A stretch of DNA of 64,000 nt, taken from contig NZ_SIXF01000021.1 in the NCBI RefSeq assembly GCF_004310665.1, forward strand, positions 1 through 64,000. The letters are read 5' to 3'. A program made the translations under genes and the position numbers. Shown one piece after another: positions 8,607 through 18,129 of the stretch (position 1 is the stretch's first letter; each line of letters begins with the position of its first letter). This DNA comes from Pedobacter kyonggii. Its GTDB lineage: Bacteria; Bacteroidota; Bacteroidia; Sphingobacteriales; Sphingobacteriaceae. Below the pieces are notes generated by a model. The model was not told the DNA's origin. It was given only the letters and a program-made list of their open reading frames with translations, and ran no database searches.

Positions 8607-9660
8607 TAAAGGCGTCCAGATTAGTCGTGGTATGTGCCTGTCTTTTAACCAGCTTTTCCATCATCGTGTATTTTCTCACGGTTGTACGGGTTAATTTTAC
8701 AGTCTTGGCAATCTGCCTTATACTGTTGCCCTTGCTATAAAGATCTTTGACTTTTTCGAACTTGTGCAGCTTGTCAATACTGATATTGGCAGTTGTTAAA
8801 GTATCTTCTGTAATCTGTAGCATATTTTGAACTGCTGATTCGGTCTCAACGGTCTTAGCAGGATGATTTTTCGGCTGATTATAAAGTGTAAATGCCTCCC
8901 TGAGTTCTTTTCCCTTCGATTGAAATATCCTTTTAGTCGCATCCCCCAGATTCATAAGCAGGTGAAAGCGGTCTGCAACCTGACTGGCATCAGGCGCTCC
9001 TGTCTTGATACCTAATGCATATGGACCGCATCTATCTCTTGAAACCGTTTTTATCTCGGGATGTTGTTTCAGCCATTCGGATAAAGTAGCCGACTCCCGG
9101 TCCGGCAACAGATCTACAACTTCCTTTTTCGCTAAATCAACGATGACCGTTCCATAAGTTTTTCCTTTTTTAAATGCCCAGTCATCTACGCCAATAACGC
9201 CTGACGTTAGTTTTTTAGGTTGGATATCCAAGCGCTTTACCACTCTTAATATTATGGACGGGCTTACAGGCACACCGGCGTAGCGGCTAATAGCTGCTCC
9301 TGTATTCCCGCCAAGCTCAAGGGCCATTCTGGCGAGAAGATCATTCGATCGGATCATCCTTCTGTAGTATGGTTTTATTTCACAATCAAACCGTTCGGTA
9401 AAGACTTTCCTGGGGCATTCAGGGTTATCACAGAAATATTTTCTAGCTTTAAGTTGAACTTTTGACAAATGGCCGGAAATAGGTAAATCCAAAAGAGTCC
9501 TGGAATACCGACTATGAATTTTACTGCTCTTTTTATTACAAACAGGGCAGATTGAACAGGTTTGACATACAGAGGTATCAATATATAGTATTCCTGGTTC
9601 CGAATGGATTGAGTCAGCTCGAAGCTGCACATTTGTAGGAAGTATAAATTGCGATATCAT
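8578..9660 (-). CDS. ISL3 transposase, N-terminal part (zinc finger, HTH, most of DDE)
   Basis: 360 residues starting MISQFILPTNVQL. An N-terminal zinc-binding region has C32, C35, C38 and C41 and a second pair C77/C82. The DDE domain begins with GVIGVDDWAFKKGKTYG (D159/D160), continues with VSRDRC and reaches ASQVADRFHLL (D230). An HTH-like segment (GNSIRQIAKTVKLTRTTVRK) is inserted near residue 320. Translation stops at residue 360, before the catalytic Glu, which lies in the overlapping second frame. The start codon is 43 bp from the divergent HTH passenger gene. Confidence 0.85.
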   Translation of the reverse strand: MISQFILPTNVQLRADSIHSEPGILYIDTSVCQTCSICPVCNKKSSKIHSRYSRTLLDLPISGHLSKVQLKARKYFCDNPECPRKVFTERFDCEIKPYYRRMIRSNDLLARMALELGGNTGAAISRYAGVPVSPSIILRVVKRLDIQPKKLTSGVIGVDDWAFKKGKTYGTVIVDLAKKEVVDLLPDRESATLSEWLKQHPEIKTVSRDRCGPYALGIKTGAPDASQVADRFHLLMNLGDATKRIFQSKGKELREAFTLYNQPKNHPAKTVETESAVQNMLQITEDTLTTANISIDKLHKFEKVKDLYSKGNSIRQIAKTVKLTRTTVRKYTMMEKLVKRQAHTTTNLDAFIGFFDAGRK

Positions 9661-9703
9661 AGCAAAAAGTATATTATAAAATTACACATATTTACACTTA
9701 TAT

Positions 9704-10195
9704 TTGTTGGTCTTAAAAAAAGCTACCGTGGGAAAATCAGTACTGAAGATTCAGCGTGCAGAAGCTGATGAAATAAAGAAAATCTTAAACAAGAATGAAG
9801 CTTACACAGTTGGAGCAAGGCTTAATATTGTTTACCTGGTTGCATTGGGACATTCCAGCAGAAAGCTGTCTGAACTTCATAATATAAGTTTTAAACAGAT
9901 AACCAACTGGGCGCATCGTTTTGAGAATGAAGGCATAGAAGGACTAAAGGACAAGAAAGGAAGAGGACGGCATAGCGCATTGTCGAATGAACAACTCGAG
10001 AGAATAAAAACAGTTGTCCTAAAACAGGCCCCCTCAGACTATGGGCTTGAATCAAACAGGTGGACTGGACCAACCTTGGCCAAATGGATTAACCAGGAAT
10101 ACGGTTTAGCCTATCAGAAAGCACAGGTATACAACTTGCTAGAAAAAGTTGGCGTAACCTTTAAAAAGAAGCAGGGGTTAACAAATAATGTGTAG
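9704..10195 (+). CDS. IS630-like winged-HTH protein inside the ISL3 element
   Basis: Up to 163 residues with an IS630-type DNA-binding region: GARLNIVYLVALGHSSRK, LSELHNISFKQITNWAHRF, GIEGLKDKKGRGR, then a second winged helix ending AQVYNLLEKVGVTFKKKQG. IS630 transposases continue from here into a DDE domain; this one stops after GLTNNV, 17 bp before the right inverted repeat, so it fits fully inside the element. The frame has no ATG near its beginning; candidate starts are TTG at 9704 or GTG at 9728. It is divergent from the transposase and may act as an accessory or regulatory DNA-binding protein. A fortuitously captured IS630 fragment is the alternative. Confidence 0.7.
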   Translation: MLVLKKATVGKSVLKIQRAEADEIKKILNKNEAYTVGARLNIVYLVALGHSSRKLSELHNISFKQITNWAHRFENEGIEGLKDKKGRGRHSALSNEQLERIKTVVLKQAPSDYGLESNRWTGPTLAKWINQEYGLAYQKAQVYNLLEKVGVTFKKKQGLTNNV

Positions 10196-10211
10196 TTTTT
10201 TAATATACTTT

Positions 10212-10232
10212 CACCAAAAATGACGAAGAACC
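10212..10232 (-). repeat. right terminal inverted repeat of the ISL3-type element
   Basis: Partner of 8011-8031, with two mismatches in 21 positions. It starts CACCAAAAATGACG and ends AAGAACC. It lies 17 bp after the stop codon of the HTH passenger gene, which places that gene within the element. Confidence 0.7.
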
Positions 10233-10354
10233 AATTTCAGCGAAATCTCCACCTAGATGATTATACGGGATTTAAATTGTAAATTTAATCTGTAATCAAT
10301 TGTTACGATTTATTCGGAAATTAGATAAGGTAGAAAAAATTAATATAAGACACA

Positions 10355-10687
10355 ATGAACTTAAAAAACGAATTATTAACAGGACTGTACTTTCCCGTAG
10401 GATGGGAATACAGAGAAATTATTGAGACTGAAAGCAAAAAGAAAACTGACGGCAAAATCTTCTACTTCTGTCCCGAAGAAGGGATTTGTGAGGGGCAGGG
10501 CACTATCGTCGAGATGAAGGATTCGCAATCTGATGGAATCTTTTTAGTGCTTTCAGACCAAAGCAAAATAAGGATTGACAGAATAATAACCCTGTTTGGC
10601 AAGCCCGGCGCTGCATATGAGGAATACGATGGCTATTCCAATTCCTGTATGAGCTGCCTTGGCGGCTATGAAAAAGATGAAATCTAA
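10355..10687 (+). CDS. uncharacterised 110-aa protein
   Basis: Starts at ATG 10355 (MNLKNELLTGLYFPVGWEYR). There is no signal peptide or membrane segment. The middle looks like a small beta-rich fold (GQGTIVEMKDSQSDGIFLVL, SDQSKIRIDRIITLFGKPG) and the end has two cysteines (NSCMSCLGGYEKDE). I do not recognise the family. It follows the ISL3-type element on the same strand as that element's passenger gene, but lies outside the inverted repeat. The codon pattern and composition look like a real gene rather than a shadow. Confidence 0.6.
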   Translation: MNLKNELLTGLYFPVGWEYREIIETESKKKTDGKIFYFCPEEGICEGQGTIVEMKDSQSDGIFLVLSDQSKIRIDRIITLFGKPGAAYEEYDGYSNSCMSCLGGYEKDEI

Positions 10688-11075
10688 CACGCAGCTTATT
10701 CCTTGTTTTTCAAATCATCCTTTCATACACTTGGCAAATTAAAAGTCCTATTGGATAGAGTGGGATGATCGATTGATTATCAGCTCCATCTACTAGGCCT
10801 GAGCAGACTATCCTCTGATGAACAGTCAAACTCTCGTTCACATTCTGAAAACTCATACTCGGGTCAAGAAAAACATTATGGAAGTTTCTTTTTCCGATAA
10901 TGCCCTTCAACTTTTTTTTCAAGACTTTTTCGAAATTTACTACAGCTTCACAATGTTCAAACAGGGTCAAACTTCCGCGGATTGACTCCTACCCAATAAA
11001 CATTAAACCTAAGAATCCTTTAATAACAGAAATGAGAATTAATTAAAGGTGAGCTTTTTACATTGAAACAAAATA

Positions 11076-11212
11076 GGCTTAATTCAAATTCTAATTTACA
11101 ATCAATTAAGCCACTAAGTTCGACTCTCCTTCAATCCAAAATCTTATGAATCATATACAGTTATTATTAATGGCTAACCGGCAAAGACTTCATCCTGATC
11201 GATAAAGTCTTT
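11076..11212. other. two hairpin-forming repeats in a gene-free stretch
   Basis: The 10688-11317 interval has no convincing gene. It holds two perfect inverted repeats: GGCTTAATT at 11076-11084 with AATTAAGCC at 11104-11112, and AAAGACTT at 11183-11190 with AAGTCTTT at 11205-11212. They lie downstream of the minus-strand GH30 gene and could end or stabilise its transcript, but neither is followed by a T run on that strand, so no terminator is called. Confidence 0.35.
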
Positions 11213-11317
11213 ACCTTGAGAAATTAAAGCAATTGCGTTCTGTTACATCAAAAAACAATGAATACAAAATAGACATATCACCACTCCCGCTGTAGAAAAA
11301 AGCCATTAGTCCACCTA

Positions 11318-12796
11318 TTATTCAAATATCAATGTGGCAATGGAGTGCGGCAAGCTGGTAGTTGTAGCTGCCTGACCTTTTATCCATAGGCTATACTTCA
11401 TTTTTTCATCTGATTGATTCATCACAACCACAACCAGTTTTCCATCTGTATTTAAAAAGGCTGTGGTTTGCAATAGATCACGACTGGATGCTGTGGCAAT
11501 TCTTCTGGCTCCGGGACGGATGAATTTTGAAAAATGCCCCATGTAATAGTAGGCATTGGTATAGATTAATTTATCCTTCTTAGTATCGGCATGTACCGGG
11601 GCAAAACAAAAATTTCCTACATGGTTTGGGCCACCGTTTTCATCTAAAAGAATATTCCAGTCCGTCCACGCTGCAGTTCCGGCATTAAAGTCATTGATCA
11701 TTGAATAGCCATAACGCTCGCCTAAAGTCCAATCATCCAACTTGTTTACATCATATTTTTCTTTACATCCCTCGGTAAAAATTAGCGCTTTATCCGGATA
11801 GGCTTCACGTGTCTGCCTTACATTTCCAAACTGCATGTCACTTCCGGTCCAGGTTTCATACCAGTGGAAGCCAATACCCCAAACGTATTTCGCAGCATCT
11901 TTATCATTTAAAATGGTAGATGCTCTTTGAAAAATTTGATCGCGGTTATGGTCCCAGGCAATCAATTTCTTAGAAGATAGACCTGATTTATGCAGTGTAG
12001 GACCTAAGAAGTTTTTTATAAAATCACGCTCCTCTTCTGCAGTATATACACAGGATTCCCATCTCTGTTTAGCCATTGGCTCGTTTTGAACCGAAAGACC
12101 CCAAACTGGAATACCCATCGCTTCGTAAGCTTTAATAAACTTTACATAATGATTTGCCCAACTTTGGCGATATTCGGGCAATAAATGTCCTCCATGAATC
12201 AGACTGTTGTTGTCTTTCATCCAGGCAGGTGGTGACCAAGGACTCACGTATAATGATAATTTACCCCCGGCAGCCGCAGTTGCCATTTTAATCAAGGGAA
12301 TTTTAAACTGCTTATCGTGAGCAATGCTGAAGGTTTTTAAATCTTTATCACTATCCTTAACATAGGTATAACTTCCGCTTGAGAAATCACAACTTGCAAT
12401 ATTCGTGCGGGCCAAGGTGTAACCTATACCTTTATCTTTATCATAATAGGCAGTAAGCAGTTCTTGTTGGTTTTTACTGGAAAGTTTGGCAAAGGTTTCT
12501 GCAGATGCATCAGTCAATGCACCGCCAATGCCCACCAAAGCCTGATATCTGATGTTCGGATCTACGAAAATTGTTGGTTCGGTTTCAAAGGGCTGTCTAT
12601 TTTCTACAAAACTTAATGTTTCAGTTTTACTGATGCGATAATCAGATTTACTCGCTGTAGTGTAAACCACAACTTTTTTATTTCCAAGCACATATCCCTG
12701 AAGGGGTTTACCGGTTACCCCAGCATTTTTTTTATGCTGTGCCACTGCAGCAAATGTGGTTGCTATAAGCAATAGGGTAATTACATTTTTTTTCAT
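11318..12796 (-). CDS. glycoside hydrolase family 30 (beta-glucosidase/glucanase type)
   Basis: A 492-aa secreted retaining glycosidase. The signal peptide is MKKNVITLLLIATTFAAVAQ. The GH30 (beta/alpha)8 barrel shows VGIGGALTDASAETFAKLS, SPWSPPAWMKDN, the acid/base Glu in LSVQNEPMAKQRWE (E239) and the nucleophile in LIFTEGCKE (E342). A beta-sandwich closes the C-terminus, with FSKFIRPGARRI and LVVVVMNQSD. Family members cleave beta-1,6-glucan, glucosylceramide or related beta-glucosides; the layout resembles the bacterial endo-beta-1,6-glucanase/glucosylceramidase branches more than the xylanase branch. It is the last gene of PUL 1, 120 bp after the GH88 gene. Family is certain; substrate is inferred. 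Confidence 0.9.
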   Translation of the reverse strand: MKKNVITLLLIATTFAAVAQHKKNAGVTGKPLQGYVLGNKKVVVYTTASKSDYRISKTETLSFVENRQPFETEPTIFVDPNIRYQALVGIGGALTDASAETFAKLSSKNQQELLTAYYDKDKGIGYTLARTNIASCDFSSGSYTYVKDSDKDLKTFSIAHDKQFKIPLIKMATAAAGGKLSLYVSPWSPPAWMKDNNSLIHGGHLLPEYRQSWANHYVKFIKAYEAMGIPVWGLSVQNEPMAKQRWESCVYTAEEERDFIKNFLGPTLHKSGLSSKKLIAWDHNRDQIFQRASTILNDKDAAKYVWGIGFHWYETWTGSDMQFGNVRQTREAYPDKALIFTEGCKEKYDVNKLDDWTLGERYGYSMINDFNAGTAAWTDWNILLDENGGPNHVGNFCFAPVHADTKKDKLIYTNAYYYMGHFSKFIRPGARRIATASSRDLLQTTAFLNTDGKLVVVVMNQSDEKMKYSLWIKGQAATTTSLPHSIATLIFE

Positions 12797-12916
12797 TGTA
12801 TTCTAAATTATTGTATGCTTAATGCATTTCTTGATAACTTAATAATGCTTATGTTAGGATTCATTTCTTACCGCATTGAAACCAGAAATACTGCGAAATC
12901 CAATCGTTTCCTCATA

Positions 12917-14089
12917 TTACTTACTCCTCAAAAGTGCTTCCAGATAATAATAATCAGCATAATTTATGGGCACATCAATTTCTGATTTTGCTGGAAGATG
13001 CCCAGTACTATGCTCCAAAATGAAACCATAGTTATCCCCGATTTTACTGGTGCAATTCTTATTAAGAAAATAAAGAATCTTATCAGCGGCAGCTTTATAC
13101 TTTTTTCCATTTCCACTGTATTTTGCGAGCTCATAGAGTGCAGAAGCAGTTATCGCAGCAGCAGAAGCATCTCTGGGAACATTTGGAATATCAGGATCAT
13201 TGTAATCCCAGTACGGAATACCGTCTGCTGGTGTAATTTCGTTATTCAGTATAAAACCTGCAATTCCATCTGCCTGAGATAGGTATTTATTGTTTTTTGT
13301 TTCGCGAAAACATAATGTATATCCATATAAAGCCCATGCCTGACCACGGGCCCATGCCGATTCGTTCGCATAACCCTGTGCAGTTATTTTCTGAAGTATA
13401 TTCCCAGCCTGGAGAGTATCATAGTCAACTACGTGATAAGAACTAAAATCTGGTCGGAAGTGATTTTTTATAGTATTATCTGCATGGGACACAGCGATTT
13501 TATAAAATGATGAATCACCCGTCATTTTGGTCGCTTCAAACAGCAATTCAAGATTCATCATATTATCAATAATTACCGGATATTTCCATTTATCACCATT
13601 ATGATCCCATGATTTTAGCACACCTGCAGTTTTGTTAAATCTGGTAGAAAGCGATTTAGCCGCCTGGATAATAACTGACTTGTAAGCGGTATCTTTTGTT
13701 AAGCGATAGCCATTTCCGAACGGGCAGTAAATCATAAAACCCAAATCGTGAGTACCACGATTATATTGCTCTTTCTTGATATCTGCAGTATATTTCTTAG
13801 CAAGATCAAGCCACTTTTTATCTTTTGTGTATTCATAAAAATACCACAGTTCTGCCGGAAAAAACCCACTTGTCCAATCTCTTGAAACCACCATTTTAAA
13901 CTGTCCTTTTTCAACGGTTCTTGGAGATACCAGATTGGGTTTGACCAGACGGGCTGAATCAACATTTTTAACCAAAACATCAGTTTGTTTTGCTGCTGCA
14001 GCAAAAGCTTGATTTATGTTAACTTTTTGAGCACTTGCTGAGCCAGCTAATAACACACAACATAATGTTATTTTAATTTTTAACTTCAT
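12917..14089 (-). CDS. glycoside hydrolase family 88, unsaturated uronyl hydrolase
   Basis: Acts on unsaturated uronic-acid oligomers made by lyases, releasing the 4,5-unsaturated residue by hydration. The (alpha/alpha)6 fold shows RDWTSGFFPAELWYFYE, the catalytic Asp in RGTHDLGFMIY (D115 from the chosen start), the second Asp in PVIIDNMMNLELL (D175), and ESAWARGQAWALYG. I chose ATG 14089 because it gives a clean signal peptide (MKLKIKITLCCVLLAGSASA) and sits 2 bp after the upstream stop. A start at 14101 adds MVIN and overlaps that gene. Tight linkage to the alginate-lyase-family gene fits a lyase plus GH88 saccharification cascade. It probably works in the periplasm. Confidence 0.9.
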   Translation of the reverse strand: MKLKIKITLCCVLLAGSASAQKVNINQAFAAAAKQTDVLVKNVDSARLVKPNLVSPRTVEKGQFKMVVSRDWTSGFFPAELWYFYEYTKDKKWLDLAKKYTADIKKEQYNRGTHDLGFMIYCPFGNGYRLTKDTAYKSVIIQAAKSLSTRFNKTAGVLKSWDHNGDKWKYPVIIDNMMNLELLFEATKMTGDSSFYKIAVSHADNTIKNHFRPDFSSYHVVDYDTLQAGNILQKITAQGYANESAWARGQAWALYGYTLCFRETKNNKYLSQADGIAGFILNNEITPADGIPYWDYNDPDIPNVPRDASAAAITASALYELAKYSGNGKKYKAAADKILYFLNKNCTSKIGDNYGFILEHSTGHLPAKSEIDVPINYADYYYLEALLRSK

Positions 14090-14091
14090 AT

Positions 14092-15285
14092 TTATAACCA
14101 TATTAAAGGGTTGCGAACGGGTAAATTCCTAATGACTTCTTCTACTTGAGGTGCATGGTCTAGTTTTTCCCAGGTGGAATACCATTCATGCTGATTGAAC
14201 TGAACCGCTCCGACAATTAAAAAGGGTTGTGCAACAGGCCAGTTTTCCCAATACATTACATCGGCTTTTAAAGGCCATTTATTTTTTTCGGCTATAAAAG
14301 GATAAAGAAAATCCAGACCTTTGCGGATCGATTTTCCATCTGCTGTTTTAAAATTCCAAAGATCATCACTTGGAATGGACAAAATCTGGCAAAGCATCAC
14401 CATCGCATCGAGGTTAAAAATTGAATATCCATAGGGTTTCGTTCTGGCCATTTCTAAAGGAAAACTTCCATCTATACCCATTTGCTTGGGCAGTAAGATG
14501 GTTTTATAACTAATGCGCAACGAATCGAGCATTGGCTCATCTTTACACAATTTAGCGAAAGATGCCACTTGCATAGCCCAGCACGTGGCATGATTATTTT
14601 TAACTGTTTTTTCTTGTATACCTGGTTTGGAGGTATTCAGCCACAGCGTATAACTGGCAAACCATTTTTTAATTCCAATGGAGACAGACTTATCAAATGC
14701 CTTTGCGTTTTCCATCACCAAAGCACCTTGAGCAACTTCCATTAAATGAATGGTATCGATAATACCATAATTTCTTCCGGTAAATCTGCCCTTTACTGCC
14801 TGAGCAAATAAAAGATTTGGATTCATTAAGGTTTCAGGATTTATAAACCATGCCTGAAAATGTTTAACCGCATGCATTACATAACTTTCATTGCCTGTTA
14901 TTTTATAGGCTGAGGCCAATGCACCGATGATTTTACTAAAACGAATCATAGCCTTCCTGTGCTCGACAAAATTATCCGGGTTCGTTAACCCATCTCGGTT
15001 GATATAAGGTCCATCCGGGTTTTTCGGGTCGGGCCAGAAATAATCTGCTTCGGAAAAAAAATCATGTTTGCCGCCAGCACTTCGGGGCGAAGATGATGCG
15101 GTAATAGTAACCGGCTCTTGTTTCATTGCCCATTTTGCCTGATTTAAAATTTGCTTTTTGAGCAAAGCAATAGTTTGTTTCTTAATATCAACAGGCAGCT
15201 TTTCCGTATTCAAAATATTGACTGAAAACGCAGTTCCAGCGATATAAAAAATAATAAACATTAAAATAACCAATGCTCTTCTCAT
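14092..15285 (-). CDS. alginate-lyase-family polysaccharide lyase (PL5/PL38-like)
   Basis: A 397-aa exported protein with an N-terminal hydrophobic signal (MRRALVILMFIIFYIAGTAF). The (alpha/alpha) toroid of the alginate lyase Pfam family is seen in GGKHDFFSEADYFWPDP, LTNPDNFVEHRKAMIRF, GIIDTIHLMEVAQGA, the catalytic-loop motif TVKNNHATCWAMQ, and RTKPYGYSIFNLDAM with the likely catalytic Tyr. Relatives cleave mannuronan, glucuronan or similar uronates by beta-elimination. It lies 3 bp after GH2 and is coupled to GH88, which would take its unsaturated products. With the PL14/PL20-like neighbour, glucuronan is the most economical guess; alginate is possible. Confidence 0.82.
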   Translation of the reverse strand: MRRALVILMFIIFYIAGTAFSVNILNTEKLPVDIKKQTIALLKKQILNQAKWAMKQEPVTITASSSPRSAGGKHDFFSEADYFWPDPKNPDGPYINRDGLTNPDNFVEHRKAMIRFSKIIGALASAYKITGNESYVMHAVKHFQAWFINPETLMNPNLLFAQAVKGRFTGRNYGIIDTIHLMEVAQGALVMENAKAFDKSVSIGIKKWFASYTLWLNTSKPGIQEKTVKNNHATCWAMQVASFAKLCKDEPMLDSLRISYKTILLPKQMGIDGSFPLEMARTKPYGYSIFNLDAMVMLCQILSIPSDDLWNFKTADGKSIRKGLDFLYPFIAEKNKWPLKADVMYWENWPVAQPFLIVGAVQFNQHEWYSTWEKLDHAPQVEEVIRNLPVRNPLIWL

Positions 15286-15288
15286 AAC

Positions 15289-17751
15289 TTATAATGTTTC
15301 AAAAATGGTTGGCATGCCTTCTGATTTCACCGAAGCAACACTTTTGCCTTTATTTAATTTTACTTTGATAATTGCTCTGCCATTATAAGCCTGCACTTTT
15401 CTCGAACCGGACGATGTTCCCAAATCATCAATTAATCTTCCATCACCAGTTAATCCAAAATTTACCCAATTTGTTGCATCCAAGCATTGTATTCCAGCTT
15501 CATCAAAAAGCTTAACCTCCAAGGTTGCAACATCTGCCTCCTTATTTATTTTGGTTAAGGTCATTTTAGCGGCTTTAGTCCATTTCTCTGTTTGGTAGAT
15601 AAATTTTATCTCATCGCTTACGGTAACCTTACCTTTTTTAGCTACGGCTTTAACTGTATTTTCTCCTTTAAGAAACGGAAGGTTCCAACGTAAACCCGCA
15701 GCAGGGAAATCCTGGCTGTTTCTTTTCTTTATCCCAAAGCTTTTTCCATTCAGAAATATTTCTGCTTCCGTACAATTAGCATAAACTTTTACCATCTTTT
15801 CCTCTCCCTCATCACCCCATCGCACTGGCCAGCTATGCCCATAAATATGAACCATTGGTTTATCGGTCCAATACGATTGAAAAACATAATAAGCCTCCTT
15901 TTTAGTAAAATCTCTTTCTACAACCCCCTTCTGGTTCATGTAAGGTACCGGATTATCAGGACGAACAGGGGTAGAAAAATCTTTGAATGGCCAGTATGCC
16001 GAACCACTTAGCCAAGGCATGTTTTCCTGTTCTTTAAGGTGCCAATCAATCAAATTGGTGATGTAGGATTCACTCCAATCGCCATCTTTGGATATTCTTG
16101 CGGCACCCCCAAATAATGAAGCATCACCTGCCCGCTCATCAGCGCTTTCACCGGTTTTAATTTTACTTAGGGCTTTATCAGGATTTTCTGAATGTCGCAT
16201 GGCATGGCTATCACCTCCCCATTCTACATGTAAAAAGCGCTTAACTTTAGCAAATTCATCTTGAGAAACCTTTTTATAATCGGTATAGGCACCACGGTAC
16301 CAACCCGCCCAGATAGATGGAGAATATACATCAACAATATCGGCACAAAAATCGCATCGCCGGATTGCGGTATACCTGGATGAATCCAGTTTGTGGGCGC
16401 GTACATTAAGTTCTTTCATAAAGGTTCTGATTTTTTCTTTATCAAATTCAGCAAAATCTCCCGGCCAATCGTTTTCATTCCCCAAGCCCCAGATAATGAT
16501 GGAAGGATGGTTATAATGCTGCTCAATCATATTTGTAAGCATAATTCTGGCCTGTTGCTTATAAGTTTCGCCACCTAAACCACCCCGACACCAGGGGATT
16601 TCTTCCCAAACCAAAATGCCCAGACTATCGCAAAGGTTCAACACAATTCCCGATTGCTGATAATGCCCCAGTCGGATAAAATTCACGCCCATATCCTTCA
16701 TCATCTGCATCTCGGTGCGAATCATTTCCGCTGTCATTGCTGCCGCAACGCCTGCATGGTCTTCGTGCCGATGGGTACCGCGCAAGAGCAGACGATTTCC
16801 ATTTAATTTGAAGGGGCCCTTTTCAACAAAGTCAATGTTTCTAAAACCTATTTTATCTTCACTCTTGTAACTGCCTGTGGATGAAACGAGATCATAGAGC
16901 AGGCGATACTGCAAGGGTTTATCGGTCGACCATAATTGCGGCTTATTGATCTGCAAGCTCCATAAATCAGTATCATCATTTAAATTATTAAGCTTTTTTT
17001 CCTGCTGTGCAACAACCTTTCCTCTTGGGTCGATTAATTTAAGATGGATAGTAGCATTTTTTAGGCCCGTAGGATTGTAAAATCTTCCGCTTACATTTAA
17101 TTTACCAAATTTTCCCTGCACATCCACTTCAGCTTTAACAAACATTTTCTCAACAGATAGTGGTGGAACATAGACCAGGTTTAAATAGCGGTAAATTCCT
17201 CCATAAACATTAAAGTCTGATAGATCTGAAGGAATCGTTTCCAAATTTCTTGAATTATCCGTACGGATAGAAACAGGCACTTGCCCCTTAAACTGCTTTT
17301 GGTAAACTTCCTCATTTTGAAATGCGGCAACTGCATCTGTAATGTCAACCGTCCATTCATCGTAACCACCTACATGCGAAGCGACTTTGGTGGTGTAAAC
17401 ATAAACTTCCGTCTTTTGACCAGCACCTTCGAAATGCAAAATGGTTCTACCATTTTGATAAGGATTTTCGATTCTGAGCCTTGTACGGTACCATGCAGGC
17501 CCCTGGTAATAGTTCGCATCAGGATCTACTGCATCTGTAGCATTAACGCAATGCGGTAAATTCACATTTCCCCATAATGGAACGGATTCAGGATTTCCCA
17601 ACCCAACAGGGCGTAAAGCTTCCCAGACCCCTCCTAAATCCTGTTTAAGAAATTCCCAGCCAGCATTTAACCGCATTGATTTTTGTGCAAATGCTATATC
17701 GGATGACAGAAAGAAACTGAGGAAAATAAGATATCCGGCTATTTTTTTCAT
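15289..17751 (-). CDS. glycoside hydrolase family 2 (beta-galactosidase/beta-glucuronidase type)
   Basis: An 820-aa exported retaining exo-enzyme; the signal peptide ends near FAQ23. Domains in order: sugar-binding jelly roll (~30-195, GPAWYRTRLRI, HVGGYDEWTVDIT), immunoglobulin-like (~200-310), TIM barrel (~315-600) with LLLRGTHRHEDHAG, WGLGNENDWPGDF (acid/base E426) and FLHVEWGGDSH (nucleophile E510), then two C-terminal beta-sandwiches. GH2 covers beta-galactosidases, glucuronidases and mannosidases; sequence alone does not settle the sugar. It begins the tight GH2-lyase-GH88 run and likely trims the polysaccharide in the periplasm. Confidence 0.92.
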   Translation of the reverse strand: MKKIAGYLIFLSFFLSSDIAFAQKSMRLNAGWEFLKQDLGGVWEALRPVGLGNPESVPLWGNVNLPHCVNATDAVDPDANYYQGPAWYRTRLRIENPYQNGRTILHFEGAGQKTEVYVYTTKVASHVGGYDEWTVDITDAVAAFQNEEVYQKQFKGQVPVSIRTDNSRNLETIPSDLSDFNVYGGIYRYLNLVYVPPLSVEKMFVKAEVDVQGKFGKLNVSGRFYNPTGLKNATIHLKLIDPRGKVVAQQEKKLNNLNDDTDLWSLQINKPQLWSTDKPLQYRLLYDLVSSTGSYKSEDKIGFRNIDFVEKGPFKLNGNRLLLRGTHRHEDHAGVAAAMTAEMIRTEMQMMKDMGVNFIRLGHYQQSGIVLNLCDSLGILVWEEIPWCRGGLGGETYKQQARIMLTNMIEQHYNHPSIIIWGLGNENDWPGDFAEFDKEKIRTFMKELNVRAHKLDSSRYTAIRRCDFCADIVDVYSPSIWAGWYRGAYTDYKKVSQDEFAKVKRFLHVEWGGDSHAMRHSENPDKALSKIKTGESADERAGDASLFGGAARISKDGDWSESYITNLIDWHLKEQENMPWLSGSAYWPFKDFSTPVRPDNPVPYMNQKGVVERDFTKKEAYYVFQSYWTDKPMVHIYGHSWPVRWGDEGEEKMVKVYANCTEAEIFLNGKSFGIKKRNSQDFPAAGLRWNLPFLKGENTVKAVAKKGKVTVSDEIKFIYQTEKWTKAAKMTLTKINKEADVATLEVKLFDEAGIQCLDATNWVNFGLTGDGRLIDDLGTSSGSRKVQAYNGRAIIKVKLNKGKSVASVKSEGMPTIFETL

Positions 17752-18129
17752 ATATAATTAATAAACAAATTATTTTTTTGCTTGCTGCCAATGCATAACC
17801 CATACATTCAACTGTATTCCACAAGGCTTAAATTTGCTAATAAACTTTTCTTAACTGTTATAACCAGCAATAATGACTATCCATACCCATAAAAGTAATT
17901 TGTGCTTCAACATATTTTTATTCGTATCCTTTAATCTAGTTATTTTAATCTTGTTTAAACTTAATGTTGCCAGGCTGGGCCTTTTGCAGTTCAAAACCCA
18001 TAGCTTAACCTTTCTTAATTAATCAAATCCAGTTCTTCTATATTTCTTTCTTATTGGTAGTGGGTATTTTATCTAACTTATTGTTTTAAATGATTTTGAT
18101 GATGATTATCAAGCTTCACCATCAAAATG
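17752..18129. other. gene-free AT-rich spacer between GH2 and the PL14-like gene
   Basis: No open frame of note on either strand. I looked for the TTTG/TAnnTTTG promoter pair that would start the GH2 transcript and found no full match. There is no terminator-like hairpin with a T run after the lyase gene. The GH2 unit may therefore be transcribed by read-through or from a weak, non-consensus promoter. Confidence 0.4.

Larger units (their letters stand above)
8011..10232. mobile_element. ISL3-family insertion sequence with an HTH passenger gene
   Basis: Bounded by 21-bp inverted repeats (8011-8031 and 10212-10232; 19 of 21 positions match; GGTTCTCC at the left end, CACCAAAA at the inner side of the right). 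It contains a minus-strand ISL3 transposase split into two frames and a plus-strand HTH protein. Weaker inverted similarity continues 14 bp outside each end (11 of 14). No direct target duplication was found next to either pair of candidate ends, consistent with a later deletion or rearrangement. The left end sits inside a truncated barrel gene. Confidence 0.75.

Noticed and set aside
7989-10254. 8-bp target duplication of the ISL3-type element
   Set aside because: The bases outside both the 21-bp and the extended repeat ends do not form direct repeats, so none is claimed.
10710-10970. 86-codon minus-strand frame in the gap before GH30
   Set aside because: Only a TTG start, no recognisable domain or signal and an unconvincing composition; treated as non-coding.
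17752-18129. Promoter for the GH2-lyase-GH88 run
   Set aside because: No TTTG/TAnnTTTG pair with 19-21 nt spacing on the minus strand; only partial CAAA motifs.
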